From Candidatus Thermofonsia Clade 1 bacterium (lineage in GTDB: Bacteria > Chloroflexota > Anaerolineae > Aggregatilineales > UBA2796): a DNA stretch of 64,000 bases. The position numbers and the translations under genes were made by a program. This document shows, piece after piece, positions 20,001 through 29,125 of the stretch. Below the pieces are notes generated by a model. It did not search any database. It worked only from the letters and a program-made list of their open reading frames with translations, and was not told the origin of the DNA. Where the stretch lies: contig PGTK01000001.1 of the NCBI GenBank assembly GCA_002794705.1, positions 124,001 through 188,000 on the forward strand, in the 5' to 3' direction. Positions within the stretch are counted from its first letter, which is position 1; each line of letters opens with the position of its first letter.

Positions 20001-23000
20001 GACGGTCAGCGGCATTTTGACAGCGGCGCGCAACTTTGAGACGTGGGTCTTTAGCGGCAACATGGGCGATGTGGTCTCAGTGGCATTGCGCTATGTGCGT
20101 GGCACGCCTTTCACAGCCAGTTTTCAGCTGCGGGCTGCGAACGGCGTGCCTCTAGCGACCGTCGCTGATCTAGACGGCAGCGGCGCCCGCGCCGACGTGC
20201 TGCTGCCCTTCGACGGCAGCTATAGTATTATTGTCGCCAATCCGATGCCTGAGTTTCAAGGCGCGAACATCTACGCACTCAGTCTGGGCTTGACGGAGAG
20301 CCGTGCGCGTGCCATTGGCGGCATCTTGCGCTATGGCGAAGAGGCGCTCAGCATACTTTACGCCGATGATGCAGTAGATACGTGGGTCTTTGCTGCGCAG
20401 GCAGGTGAGCGCGTGCGCGTGCGCGTTCAGGCTACAGATCGTTTCCTCGCGCCTTATCTTGAGCTCCGTAGCGCCACTGATGAGGTGCTAGCCGCTGCTC
20501 TGCCAGAGCCATTGCCGCTGGCTACGGCGCGCATTGGCGGCGAGGGCGCGAATGACTTCGTCATCCCTATTGATGGCGCCTATGCCTTGATTGTGCGCGG
20601 CTTGCCCACTGAGGAGGGCGTCCCAAGCACAGGCGGCTATCGCATTCGCCTCGACTTCACGCCCCGTCCAGCTGCTGAGATCGAGCGCTTGAGCTATGGC
20701 AGTGCAGTTAACGGCGTGTTAGCTGATGATCGTCCGCATGAGGCATACCTGTTTGAGGGCAAGCAGGGCAATCTGATCACAGCGCAAGCTGTGCGCGAGT
20801 CGGGCGCGAGTCTTTCATTGCAGCTACAAATTCGGGCTGCAGACGGGCGCATTCTGGCACAAGCCGACTCCGACGATAGCGATAGTGTGATCTTGCGCAA
20901 TTTCCGCCTGCCAGAGACGGGAGACTATCGCCTTGTGGTGCTGCGCTTCGGCAACGCACTGGGTCAGACGGCGGGGCGCTACACTGTGCGCCTCGAAGGT
21001 GTGCCAGAGGCGCGCCCTGTGCGCAGCCAAGTCCGCTACGGTCAGCAGGTGCTCGGTCGCCTGAACGATGATGTGCCGATTGATCGAATCGCGTTTGAGG
21101 GACGGCGCGGCGATGTAATCGGCATTACTACACGCGCCACCAGTGGCGATCTCGATATCGTCTTGCGCCTTGAGCGCGAAGATAGTGGACTGATCGCTGC
21201 TAACGACGACTCCGACGGCGTGAATGCAGCCCTTAACGGCATTCAACTGCCTGAAGACGGTCGTTACATCGTTGCGTTGACGCGCATTGGCACGCGCACA
21301 ACCGGTAGCGCGGGCAACTATGAGCTGTTCATTAACTTGCTCTATCAAAGCGGCAATCTAGGCGCTGAGGTTCAGCCGATCACCTACGGATCGCGGTTGA
21401 TCGGCACGCTTGACGCCCAAACAACTGAACGGCGCTATGCTTTTCGAGGCACACAGAGCGATCAGATCGCTGTGCAGATGCTGCATCAGAACGATGACGC
21501 GCCGCCGATCCTTGAACTGCGCGACTCATCAGGCAGGTTGCTGGGGAGCGGCAGCTTAGAGGTCGGGCGCACTACCCTTGAGGCATTCCGATTATCCGCT
21601 GATGGTCTCTATCAGCTGGTGGTGCGCCGTCCCTTGAACAGCCGTGCGCGCTACAGTCCCTTTGCGCTTACGCTGGACTTGGAGTCGATCAGCGCAGCGA
21701 CAAACGGCTTGAATGGCGGCGTCCTAACAGCTGAGAGCAGTGTGATCGGCACTTTTGCGCCCGCTGAGACGGCACACTACTGGCTGTTGAACGGCATTGC
21801 AGGACAGACCTTGAGTCTGAACGTCCTACGCCTTGCAGGCGAGGGCTTGCCAACTGTGATCGCTATCGCGCCCGACGGTCAGCGGGTGGGCGAGACGGTC
21901 GCTACGGCGCGCAGCCTCAGCACAACGCTAGAGCAGTTGTATCTGCCGCAAGACGGCGTCTACACGCTGCTGGTCTTGCCTGAGCGCGTCGGAATCCTCA
22001 GCAGCTACCGCCTGACCGTGCAACGCGCCGTCGCAAACACAGAGACGCCGCCTGCGCTGGTGCCTGGCATTGCCGCTAACGGCACGCTAGATGCTGTGCG
22101 CACGCGCGGACTATGGCGTCTTGAAGCAGAGGCGGGGCAGACGCTCTCAGCGCGTTTGCTGGTGACCAGTGGCAATTTACAGCCGCGCCTGCTCTTGTTG
22201 AGCGCAAACGGGCGAGTCTTGGCTGAGGGCGCCCTGATACGGACGGCGGAAGGTCTCTCAAGCCTACTTGTAGACTATCCGATTGCCCAGACAGGAGCGT
22301 ACTTCCTACAGACCGAGCGCGCTGAAGCCACGACAAGCGGTAATTATCGCCTGCTGATGGAGTTGGGCAGTCCTGCCAAGGTGCCATCTGAGCGCGCTTT
22401 GGCGGCGTTGCGCGTCGCCTATAATCAAGCTGTGCGCGGCGTGATCTCCAGTCAGCGCGAGACGCTCTGGGCGTTCATCGGCGCGGCGGGCGATGTCGTG
22501 AACATCAGTGTGGTCGCCAATACGCCAAGCGGCGGCGCGCCTATTCCCTCTCCACAGCTAGAGATTCAAGATGTAAGCGGGCGCGTGCTTGCCTCTGCTG
22601 CACCAGAGGCACTAGAGGCGCGTGAGTCGGCTGTGCAGGGACTGATCCTGCCTGCTGATGGGCGCTATATTGTCGTGATGCGCACTGAAAAGACCGTGCC
22701 ATACACCTTGATTGTGCAGCGGCGGCAAGACTCGCTGCCCAGCAACATCGCAGCGGCTGCAGCGCGTCCGCTGGTGGCAGGTTTGGCGCTGCAGAATGGC
22801 ATTACGCCCAATAGCAGCGTAGATTACTGGACGTTCACAGGTGCGGCGGGCGATCCCGTGCAGATCGAGGCGACGCGCTTGAACGGCGATCTGCGGCTCG
22901 ATCTAGCCCTTTACGCGCCCTCAGGCGCCTATTTGACGGGCAATGCCGCCGCTCCGACGCTCAGCAGCGTGACTCTCGCGCCATTGTGCCTGCCCGAAGA

Positions 23001-24090
23001 TGGGACGTACTTGCTAGTGGTCACGCGCTGGCTGGGCGCCGCGGGTCGGACGAACGGCGCCTATCGCGTGCGTTTGGCGCGCCCAGCTGAGGTGCAAGTC
23101 CCGCTAGAGGGCATGATTAGCACGGATAATCGCCCTGCGGTCGGTTTTTTGAGCGCAGAGCGCACAGCTGAGACGTGGCGCTTCAGCGGGCGCGCTGATG
23201 AGCGCTATGAGCTGATCTTTGAGCGCGCCACAGCCGATCTAGAGGCGCGGGTGCAACTTTTGGGCGCTGATGGTCAGGTGCTGGGCGAGTTCGTGCCATA
23301 CGAGGCGCGTCTAGCGATCAGCGGACAGTTCACCTTGCCCAATAGCGGCGAGTATCAGCTGGTGGCGCGCCTGCAGAGCGGGAGCGGGCTATATCGCCTG
23401 CGTTTGCAGCGCCTGCAGACGGCTGAGCAAGCCAGTGTTGGGCGGGCGCAGGGCATTGCCTACAACCAGATCATCTCAGGCGTGCTGGAGGGCGGCGTTA
23501 CGCAGGCTTGGGTCTTTTATGGCAAAGCGGCAGATCGGATTGTGGCGGAACTGCTGCCCGAAGGCGATACACTCTCAGGCGTGACCTTCAGCCTGCTGCG
23601 CCCTGATGGCAAGACGCTCGCCACGGCTGTGCGCTTTGCAGCTGGCAGCCGCCTTGCCGATATTGTGTTGCCCAGCGACGGTTTTTACGCGCTCGCCATA
23701 CGCGCTGAACGCACAGCGCCATTGCCCTATCGCTTGCGCTTGACCCGCCTACAGCCCGGCGCCAGCTATCAGGGTGCGCTCACGCTTGAGAGCCTTGTGG
23801 AAGGCGCGCTCCGCTCTGAGCAAATGCTCCACGAGTGGCTGCTGCGCCCTGAGACCTCTGAGCGCCTTGCTGTGCGCCTGAGCGCAGCGCGAGGCATTCA
23901 AGGCGTCCGTTTGCTGGTTGTGACGGCAGAGGGAAGGCTGATCGCTGAGGGCGCACTGCAAAACGGCAGCCTTGCGCTTGATTTCCAGCCGCAGGCGGAT
24001 GCGCAATACGCCATTCTTGTGCAAAATGTCAGTGGCGTGCAGGGGCGCTATCAGCTGGAGGTTCGCTTGAGTCGTCCCACAACTGATTGA
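17002..24090 (+). CDS. Giant secreted protein with about 20 PPC-like repeats
   Basis: A 2362-residue exported protein. A signal peptide (MLSVLAALLLLSQSAAPHAFA) is followed by tandem beta-sandwich units of about 110-130 residues, each ending in a DGxYxLxV-type strand (for example DSGLYRLVVSN, DDGIYRVRVVG, EDGTYLLVVTR). I count 20 such strand motifs. These resemble bacterial pre-peptidase C-terminal (PPC) domains, which in other proteins flank secreted proteases. No protease, anchor or other catalytic domain is visible, and the C-terminus simply ends after the last repeat. It may form a long rod on the cell surface or in the matrix. A TATGAT hexamer at 16963-16968 is a candidate -10 box. Confidence 0.88.
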   Translation: MIAQRRFLHLAFAMLSVLAALLLLSQSAAPHAFAQSGTATPVRTEQAGVIRFGVPVEGALDNTVFRQVWRFEATGGAVVDIRMQALSGDLDPLLVLISPLGDVLRTNDSANGGLDAGILAYQLPFNGEYQIIARRSGDSDGRGGRTSGTYRLTLDLRSPATAAQNTVLFIGRTVEGRLTDEQPRAVYRLELGGALALRLDLDGANRLAAVRLLTIGGALLGEYQGLSPLDVALNLPTSGTLLVEVSAPSYEERTAADFALSLYRLVARPEPPKTLRYGAVRYAEAPQTAQWFFIGTAGDVLALSVQAETFGGALDVDVTVGIPNELPLFRGVLGIGFEQVFTLPSTGAYSVELRVPSGRRFSYSVLLKQIGANSLPFERLAVLRDQGSVTFNTPISDNLPRGEVQSRWLDASADQVITVRAAPRSSADTLGVAILRPDGTILAANVSRAERGAVLQNILLPQAGRYRIAVFELALQTEREVPIAYILRVEDTDGGSLRPAEPVKGVATRANGLSIWEIRAPADSLINVRLENLMPAVWQPEMFVLNPNGVVIAAARGETSRDQTLDILGAHADESGTYRVVVGGRVIGNFATYRLVSGVQAPFEPPLAQEVAVAPLSGVGALDRYAPAPTPPPIRLSVAAQLSPLINPAELPPDQIAPLPFNTTVRGEIGSGGLVQAWRINSGSNVVIQLRATALEGTVAPRLTLWDRTGRVVGEQFNAQGAVTFFTYRIVQGGNYTVVVSLGLSGGRYLLSLDSQPLVETLRVTDGTPLTYGQTIAAELQSSLESDTYFFLGTLNDVISVQAMRVTGRLAPALSLIGPNGREIAANRPTDGRYYAELPSVRLPDSGLYRLVVSNLNQSERIEGRYTLSLGLLSATRLQSRGGGVIREGEIQSGFLLAGDNEDTWLFRARRGQRVSFVAYGAEPPAPAPLSVQLLDTSGQLFAAQTRTLSHSAVRLEDILLPDDGIYRVRVVGGTQGQGVYRLQWLPADERASGVISYGQTVSGILTAARNFETWVFSGNMGDVVSVALRYVRGTPFTASFQLRAANGVPLATVADLDGSGARADVLLPFDGSYSIIVANPMPEFQGANIYALSLGLTESRARAIGGILRYGEEALSILYADDAVDTWVFAAQAGERVRVRVQATDRFLAPYLELRSATDEVLAAALPEPLPLATARIGGEGANDFVIPIDGAYALIVRGLPTEEGVPSTGGYRIRLDFTPRPAAEIERLSYGSAVNGVLADDRPHEAYLFEGKQGNLITAQAVRESGASLSLQLQIRAADGRILAQADSDDSDSVILRNFRLPETGDYRLVVLRFGNALGQTAGRYTVRLEGVPEARPVRSQVRYGQQVLGRLNDDVPIDRIAFEGRRGDVIGITTRATSGDLDIVLRLEREDSGLIAANDDSDGVNAALNGIQLPEDGRYIVALTRIGTRTTGSAGNYELFINLLYQSGNLGAEVQPITYGSRLIGTLDAQTTERRYAFRGTQSDQIAVQMLHQNDDAPPILELRDSSGRLLGSGSLEVGRTTLEAFRLSADGLYQLVVRRPLNSRARYSPFALTLDLESISAATNGLNGGVLTAESSVIGTFAPAETAHYWLLNGIAGQTLSLNVLRLAGEGLPTVIAIAPDGQRVGETVATARSLSTTLEQLYLPQDGVYTLLVLPERVGILSSYRLTVQRAVANTETPPALVPGIAANGTLDAVRTRGLWRLEAEAGQTLSARLLVTSGNLQPRLLLLSANGRVLAEGALIRTAEGLSSLLVDYPIAQTGAYFLQTERAEATTSGNYRLLMELGSPAKVPSERALAALRVAYNQAVRGVISSQRETLWAFIGAAGDVVNISVVANTPSGGAPIPSPQLEIQDVSGRVLASAAPEALEARESAVQGLILPADGRYIVVMRTEKTVPYTLIVQRRQDSLPSNIAAAAARPLVAGLALQNGITPNSSVDYWTFTGAAGDPVQIEATRLNGDLRLDLALYAPSGAYLTGNAAAPTLSSVTLAPLCLPEDGTYLLVVTRWLGAAGRTNGAYRVRLARPAEVQVPLEGMISTDNRPAVGFLSAERTAETWRFSGRADERYELIFERATADLEARVQLLGADGQVLGEFVPYEARLAISGQFTLPNSGEYQLVARLQSGSGLYRLRLQRLQTAEQASVGRAQGIAYNQIISGVLEGGVTQAWVFYGKAADRIVAELLPEGDTLSGVTFSLLRPDGKTLATAVRFAAGSRLADIVLPSDGFYALAIRAERTAPLPYRLRLTRLQPGASYQGALTLESLVEGALRSEQMLHEWLLRPETSERLAVRLSAARGIQGVRLLVVTAEGRLIAEGALQNGSLALDFQPQADAQYAILVQNVSGVQGRYQLEVRLSRPTTD

Positions 24091-24138
24091 GCGCTCAGGC
24101 TACACTTCTGTCATAGGATCGAGTAGAATCGATCGCTT

Positions 24139-24702
24139 ATGGTGAGCGTAGCGTCTTTAACCATTCGCGCCGCGACGCCTGATGATCTCTCTGCTTGTAT
24201 CGCGCTCGATCTCGCCTATGAGACAGAGTACGTCTGGCAGATTGACGTACGCGGCGATGAGAGCGGCGCCATTGCGATCAGCTTGCGCACAGCGCGCTTG
24301 CCGCGCCTGATGCGCGTGATCTATCCGCGCCTGACGGGCTTGCTGGAGTCAGCCTTGAGCTGGGAGGGCGCCTCTGGCAGCTTCCTTGTGGCAGAAAAAC
24401 ACGGCGCTGTGCGCGGCTACCTGCTCATGCGCTTTGAGCCAGCCCGCAGCGCTGCTTGGATCGTTGAGCTAGGCGTAGATGCAGCCTTTCGCCGTCAGAA
24501 GATCGGCACGGCGCTGCTCAACGCCGCCTATGCCCAAGCGCGCAAAAGCGGCTTGCGCCACCTCTCGCTTGAAACGCAGACTAAAAATTATCCGTCTATC
24601 TGTTTTTGCCAGAAGAACGGCTTGGTCTTTTGTGGCTATAACGACCTGTACTTCGCCAACGGCGATGTCGCGCTGTTTTTCGGGCAGACTGTACGCCTGT
24701 AA
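24139..24702 (+). CDS. GNAT-family N-acetyltransferase
   Basis: A 187-residue acetyltransferase of the GNAT fold. The acetyl-CoA-binding motif A is clear at about residues 109-127 (VELGVDAAFRRQKIGTALL), followed by the C-terminal strand with NGLVFCGYND. The N-terminal half is long, with an Arg/Leu-rich region. The acceptor (protein, antibiotic or small amine) is not evident. A TAGAAT hexamer 12-17 nt before the start could be its -10 box. The gene ends 6 nt before the sensor gene, so the two are probably co-transcribed. Confidence 0.8.
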   Translation: MVSVASLTIRAATPDDLSACIALDLAYETEYVWQIDVRGDESGAIAISLRTARLPRLMRVIYPRLTGLLESALSWEGASGSFLVAEKHGAVRGYLLMRFEPARSAAWIVELGVDAAFRRQKIGTALLNAAYAQARKSGLRHLSLETQTKNYPSICFCQKNGLVFCGYNDLYFANGDVALFFGQTVRL

Positions 24703-24708
24703 TGCCCT

Positions 24709-26646
24709 ATGACAGACGATCTATTTATCCTGCTCTCCCGACAAATTAACGAGGTGCTGACGGCGGCAACGGTGATCATTGCCGTCTCAATGCTACTCTA
24801 CAATCTCTCGCACGGTCCAAATGACCGCGTCACACGCGCCTCAAGCGCCTTGCTGGGCTGCGTTAGCGCGATTTACATCGGCGATGTGCTGGTCGCCATT
24901 AGCCGTGCGCCACAAACGATAGAGACCCTGCTGCGCCTAGAGTGGCTTGGCATTGCTTTTGCACCTGCGGCGCTTTTTCACCTCTCGGATGCGCTCTTGG
25001 CGACCACTGGTCTGCGCTCGCGCGGGCGCCGACGGCGCGTTGTGCGCTTGCTCTATGCCTTCGCTACGCTTTTCTTTGTGCTTGCTTGTCTCACAGACCT
25101 GATCGTGCGCGATCTCCTGCTTCAACCGCTAGAGATCATGCAGCCCGGTCCGCTCTTTCCGCTCTTTGTGGCGTACTTCTTGGTCGCTTCGCTATTTGCT
25201 TTTAACAACGTCTTGCGCGCCCGCCGCCGCTGCCTGACTCGCGCTACGCATCGCCGCATGACCTACCTGCTTTTTGCCCTGATCACGCCAATGGCGGGCG
25301 TGTTTCCATTTTCGCTGCTTTTCCCGAATGCCGCTGAGGTGGATGCAGCCCTGATCTGGTTGCTTGTCAACGTCGGCAACTTGGGCATTGTGCTGATGCT
25401 GGCATTTATGGCGTATCCGCTCGCCTTTTTCGGTCCGAAGAAGCCCGATCGGATGATCAAAGCAGAGTTGCTCAGCTTTATGTTGCGCGGACCGATCACG
25501 GGCATTGCCGTGCTGATCGTGATCCTATACGTGCCGCGCCTCTCGTTTTTTGGCATTCCCAGCAGCGCGCTCATGCCCTTCGTGGCTGTGGCGACAGTCA
25601 TGGGCTTGCAATGGCTGTTCACATTAGCTATTCCGATCATCGAACAGAAGCTGATCTATACCGAAGATCAGGAGCAGGCGCGCCAATTGCAGGCGCTCAG
25701 TCAGCATTTGCTCACGCGGGATGACGCCAAACAGCTTATCGAGGCGACTCTCGCAGCCATTTGTGACTATCTGCGCGTGCCGAGTGCTTTTGTGGTCTCG
25801 TTGAATGGCGAGAAAGTCGCGTTTGAGCAGCAGGTCGGTCCACTACAGCCGACGCTTGAGTCCCTAGAGGCGGCGCGCTTGAGCAGTCTGTTCCACCTGA
25901 ACAGCAATGGTGCGCTCAACAGCGCACAGGCTGAGACGCCCGTTGAACTGGTGGCGTGGCAGTCCTTTTGGCTGATTCCGTTGCGCAGTGGGCGCGGCGG
26001 ACGCTTGATCGGCGTCTTGGGCGTCTGGGCGCGCAGCACAGCCCCGAATCTGCAGGCGGAAGAGGAGACAGTCTTCCGCGTGCTGTATCAGCGCGTGGCG
26101 CGTGTGCTGGATGATATGCACCTGCAGGCGGAGCTGTTCGCACGCCTTGAGGACATCATCGAATCGAGCGCTACAGTCGGCATTGAGAGCGAGAGCGTGC
26201 GCTACGGCAACGCTGCGGAGGCGGCACGCCTCACTGAGCAATCTGCCTCCGAGACGGCGACTGAGTTCAGCGAGGTGATCTGGGGCGCCTTGCGCGACTA
26301 CTGGGGCGGCGCACGCCTGACCGATAGCCGTCTGGTTCGCCTGCAGCAAGTGCAGGCAGCTCTAGCTGAGCAAAGCGGCGACGCGGCAAAAGCCGTCCGT
26401 GCCGTGCTGAGCAGTGCTATTGAGTCGCTCAAGCCGCAGAGCGCCTTCAGTCTGACCGCTGCTGAATGGACGCTTTACAACATCCTTGACCTACGCTTCA
26501 TCAAGGGGCAAAAAGTGCGCGACGTCGCCCGTAAGTTAGCGATGAGCGACGCCGATTTCTATCGCAAGCAGCGCATTGCCGTTGAGCGCGTCGCCCAGAT
26601 TGTGCTGAAGCGTGAAAAGCAGCTGAACGCTGAGAAAATCTCATAG
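24709..26646 (+). CDS. 7TM-GAF sensor protein with C-terminal helical, HTH-like region
   Basis: A 645-residue membrane sensor. The N-terminal 250 residues hold about seven hydrophobic segments of the histidine-kinase N-terminal 7TM type. A GAF-like domain follows at about 320-470 (LIEATLAAICDYLRVPSAFVV, LIGVLGVWAR). No DHp His box or HATPase N/G boxes are present. Instead the C-terminus is helical, with SLTAAEWTLYNILDLRFIKG then KVRDVARKLAMSDADFYRKQ, which looks like a helix-turn-helix. It may link a membrane signal to DNA binding or to a partner. I am confident of the sensor layout and not of the output. Confidence 0.72.
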   Translation: MTDDLFILLSRQINEVLTAATVIIAVSMLLYNLSHGPNDRVTRASSALLGCVSAIYIGDVLVAISRAPQTIETLLRLEWLGIAFAPAALFHLSDALLATTGLRSRGRRRRVVRLLYAFATLFFVLACLTDLIVRDLLLQPLEIMQPGPLFPLFVAYFLVASLFAFNNVLRARRRCLTRATHRRMTYLLFALITPMAGVFPFSLLFPNAAEVDAALIWLLVNVGNLGIVLMLAFMAYPLAFFGPKKPDRMIKAELLSFMLRGPITGIAVLIVILYVPRLSFFGIPSSALMPFVAVATVMGLQWLFTLAIPIIEQKLIYTEDQEQARQLQALSQHLLTRDDAKQLIEATLAAICDYLRVPSAFVVSLNGEKVAFEQQVGPLQPTLESLEAARLSSLFHLNSNGALNSAQAETPVELVAWQSFWLIPLRSGRGGRLIGVLGVWARSTAPNLQAEEETVFRVLYQRVARVLDDMHLQAELFARLEDIIESSATVGIESESVRYGNAAEAARLTEQSASETATEFSEVIWGALRDYWGGARLTDSRLVRLQQVQAALAEQSGDAAKAVRAVLSSAIESLKPQSAFSLTAAEWTLYNILDLRFIKGQKVRDVARKLAMSDADFYRKQRIAVERVAQIVLKREKQLNAEKIS

Positions 26647-26700
26647 CGTTCGGCATTTCGGGCGCGCCTTGCGATAATTCGTGCAGGTCTTGATGCTGGC

Positions 26701-27303
26701 ATGGAGAATCTGACTATGCTGATTGACTTCACGCCTGTGCGCGAGGGCAGCCTCAAGTTGCTGGAGTTCGCACAGCGTTTCACTTTCCACGATCTGCGCC
26801 TTGCCGTGAACGCCTACATCGACGCCACGCTCGATCTGTTGGCGGATTGTGATGACGCCATGCTCACTTTTGAGCCGCACGATCCTGAAGCACACGATCC
26901 CTTTGCACCTGAGGCGGATCAGCACATCGGCTGGAATTTGGCGCATTTGGTGCTGCACGTGACGGCTAGTCTGGAGGAAGGCGCGGCATTTTGCTCAATT
27001 TTGGGGCGCGGCGTGCCAGTTGGCGGTCGGTTGCGCTACGAGCCCGATTGGCGGATGTTCACACGGCGCGAGCAGGTCATTGGGCGCTTGGAAGAGAGTC
27101 GCCGCATGTGCCTTGCCTATCTGGATACCCTGCCAGAGCCGCCACACCTTGATATTTTCCGCGAGATGCCTGAGCAGTACGTCGTCTTTTTCGGTCAGTT
27201 GAACGCGCCTGCCAACTTGCTGCTCGGTTTGCTGCACTGGGATGATCACATGGCGCAAATGCGCGAGGCTAAAGCGCAGGCACACGCAGCACTGAAGGCA
27301 TAG
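26701..27303 (+). CDS. DinB-family putative metal-dependent protein
   Basis: A 200-residue four-helix-bundle protein of the DinB/YfiT superfamily, whose members bind a divalent metal through a His triad and often act as thiol-S-transferases (bacillithiol or mycothiol). The expected His positions are visible in HIGWNLAHLVLHV (about residues 76-90) and near the C-terminus in HWDDHMAQM (about 180). It starts a tight operon with a quinone reductase (4-nt gap) and an SDR (6-nt gap), which suggests a role in redox or electrophile detoxification. This function is inferred from context. Confidence 0.72.
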   Translation: MENLTMLIDFTPVREGSLKLLEFAQRFTFHDLRLAVNAYIDATLDLLADCDDAMLTFEPHDPEAHDPFAPEADQHIGWNLAHLVLHVTASLEEGAAFCSILGRGVPVGGRLRYEPDWRMFTRREQVIGRLEESRRMCLAYLDTLPEPPHLDIFREMPEQYVVFFGQLNAPANLLLGLLHWDDHMAQMREAKAQAHAALKA

Positions 27304-27307
27304 GTCG

Positions 27308-28288
27308 ATGCGCGCTGTGCTGTACGATTCGGTCGGTGGCGCGGAGGTGCTATACGTAGGTGAGGCGCCCGATCCGCAGCCCGCCCCTGATGAAATGCTG
27401 ATCCGTGTGCGCGCCACTGCTCTCAACCGCGCTGATCTGTTGCAACGCCGTGGCGCCTATCCGCCGCCGCCCGATGCCTCGCCAATTTTAGGTCTAGAGG
27501 TGGCAGGCGAGGTAGTACAGGCGCCTGAGGGCGCGCCGTTCGCTATCGGAGAGCGCGTCATGGCAGTTGTGACGGGCGGCGGCTACGCTGAGTACGCTTG
27601 TGTGCCAGTCGGCATGGCAATGCGCGTCCCAGAATTCTTCACATGGGAACAGGCAGCGGCGATCCCAGAGGTCTTCTTGACAGCGTACCTGAATTTGTTC
27701 ATGCTAGGCGGCTTGCAGGCAGGCGAGAGCGTCTTGATCCACGCGGGCGCCAGCGGAGTCGGCACGGCAGCGATTCAACTGGCACGCGAGGCAGGCGCAC
27801 GCATTTTTGCCACAGCTGGCACGCCTGAAAAGCTCGCCAAGTGCCGCGAGTTGGGCGCAATGCTGGCTATCAACTACAAGCAAGAGGATTTCTCAGCAGT
27901 TGTGCGCGGCGCCACAGGCGGACGCGGCGTAGACCTGATCTTAGATTTCATCGGCGCGCCGAACTGGGCGGCGAATCTTGAGGCATTGGCAATCGGCGGG
28001 CGTCTGATGCTGATCGGCTTTTTAGGAGGCTCAAAGGCGCCTGCCCTCGACCTTGCGCCGATCTTGATCAAAAGTCTGCGCGTGACAGGGACAACACTGC
28101 GCCGCACGCCCTTGCCGCAAAAAATCGCCCTGACTCGCGCCTTTGAGACGTTCGCCATGCCGCGCTTTCAGAGCGGCGCGCTGCAACCGATCATTGATCG
28201 CGTTTTCCCGCTCTCGCAGGCGGCTGAGGCGCATCGCTACATGGAGAGCAACCAGAACATCGGCAAAATTATCCTGAGAGTGGACTAG
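27308..28288 (+). CDS. Zinc-independent NAD(P)H quinone oxidoreductase (PIG3-like)
   Basis: A 326-residue medium-chain dehydrogenase/reductase of the quinone oxidoreductase class, which reduces quinones using NADPH. The N-terminus has NRADLLQRRGAYPPPP, characteristic of the TP53I3/PIG3 group. The Rossmann motif GASGVGTAAIQLA is at about 148-160. The catalytic zinc ligands of alcohol dehydrogenases are absent. The length is normal. It sits between the DinB-like gene and the SDR with gaps of 4 and 6 nt, so all three are likely expressed together. Confidence 0.9.
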   Translation: MRAVLYDSVGGAEVLYVGEAPDPQPAPDEMLIRVRATALNRADLLQRRGAYPPPPDASPILGLEVAGEVVQAPEGAPFAIGERVMAVVTGGGYAEYACVPVGMAMRVPEFFTWEQAAAIPEVFLTAYLNLFMLGGLQAGESVLIHAGASGVGTAAIQLAREAGARIFATAGTPEKLAKCRELGAMLAINYKQEDFSAVVRGATGGRGVDLILDFIGAPNWAANLEALAIGGRLMLIGFLGGSKAPALDLAPILIKSLRVTGTTLRRTPLPQKIALTRAFETFAMPRFQSGALQPIIDRVFPLSQAAEAHRYMESNQNIGKIILRVD

Positions 28289-28294
28289 AGAGCT

Positions 28295-29008
28295 ATGCAG
28301 CAGAAAGTCGTTGTGATCGCGGGCGCGGGGCGCGGCATTGGGCGCGCTCTGGCGCTGAAACTTGCCGCACAAGGCGCTCGACTCGCCCTATGTGCGCGCA
28401 CTTACGTTGAGCTGAACACCCTCGCTGATGAAGTCAAAGCGTTAGGCGCACAGGCACTCCCCATCAGCGCCGATATGACCGTTCAGCGCGACGTAGCGAA
28501 CCTGATCGCCGAAACGCAGGCGACCTATGGGCGTATTGACGCCGTGTACTACGGCGCAGGCGTAGGAGCACTGAGCGGCGCACTGGAGCTGAAAGAGTCC
28601 GACTTGGATCGCATGTGGGAGACCAACTTCAAAGGGCTGTTCCACATTACGCGGGCTGCCATTCCGCACATGCTCAACAACGGCGGCGGACATTTCGTTG
28701 TGCCTGTGGGCATTCTGGGACGGCACGTCATGCGCAACTCAGGCGGCTATAGCGCCTCAAAGTTCGCTGTGGTCGGCTGGGTGAAGGCGCTTGGTGAGGA
28801 ATTCAACAAACGTGGCATTCGCTTCACCTTGCTGTATCTGGGCGGCGTGAACACCAGCTTCTGGGATAGCATCGAAATGCGTGTGGATCGGAGCAAAATG
28901 CTGACAGCAGAGGCGGCAGCGGATGTAGCGCTCTACGCGCTGAGCGCGCCCAGTCCCGCTGTGATCAACGAAATTGTCATGCAGCCCGACTCCCATCAAT
29001 TCATCTGA
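28295..29008 (+). CDS. Short-chain dehydrogenase/reductase
   Basis: A classical SDR of 237 residues. The NAD(P)-binding motif is AGAGRGIGRALAL (about residues 9-21). The active site has Tyr and Lys in YSASKFAVVGW (about 151-155). An Arg in the second strand (CART) suggests NADPH preference. It is the last gene of the DinB-quinone reductase-SDR operon and is followed by a strong hairpin. Substrate unknown. Similarity in motif pattern to FabG-like oxidoreductases is general only. Confidence 0.9.
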   Translation: MQQKVVVIAGAGRGIGRALALKLAAQGARLALCARTYVELNTLADEVKALGAQALPISADMTVQRDVANLIAETQATYGRIDAVYYGAGVGALSGALELKESDLDRMWETNFKGLFHITRAAIPHMLNNGGGHFVVPVGILGRHVMRNSGGYSASKFAVVGWVKALGEEFNKRGIRFTLLYLGGVNTSFWDSIEMRVDRSKMLTAEAAADVALYALSAPSPAVINEIVMQPDSHQFI

Positions 29009-29014
29009 GCGTCT

Positions 29015-29043
29015 TGTGAGCGCCGTAACACTCACGGCGCTCA
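29015..29043 (+). terminator. Perfect 11-bp hairpin after the SDR gene
   Basis: The arms GTGAGCGCCGT and ACGGCGCTCAC pair perfectly around a 7-nt loop, beginning 6 nt after the SDR stop codon. No T-run follows, so it may be a weak or factor-assisted terminator. Placement at the end of a three-gene operon supports that reading. Confidence 0.55.
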
Positions 29044-29080
29044 CGCGATCTTGCTGCTAACGCGGCGTTGCATTTTTCGC

Positions 29081-29086
29081 TATAAT
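29081..29086 (+). promoter_or_regulatory. Candidate -10 box before membrane protein/response regulator
   Basis: A perfect TATAAT hexamer 40 nt before the membrane protein start, just beyond the operon-end hairpin. No convincing -35 is seen at the usual spacing. Confidence 0.35.
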
Positions 29087-29125
29087 CCCCTTTGGAAAGC
29101 GTTACAATCACGCTAGTGATCTGCC

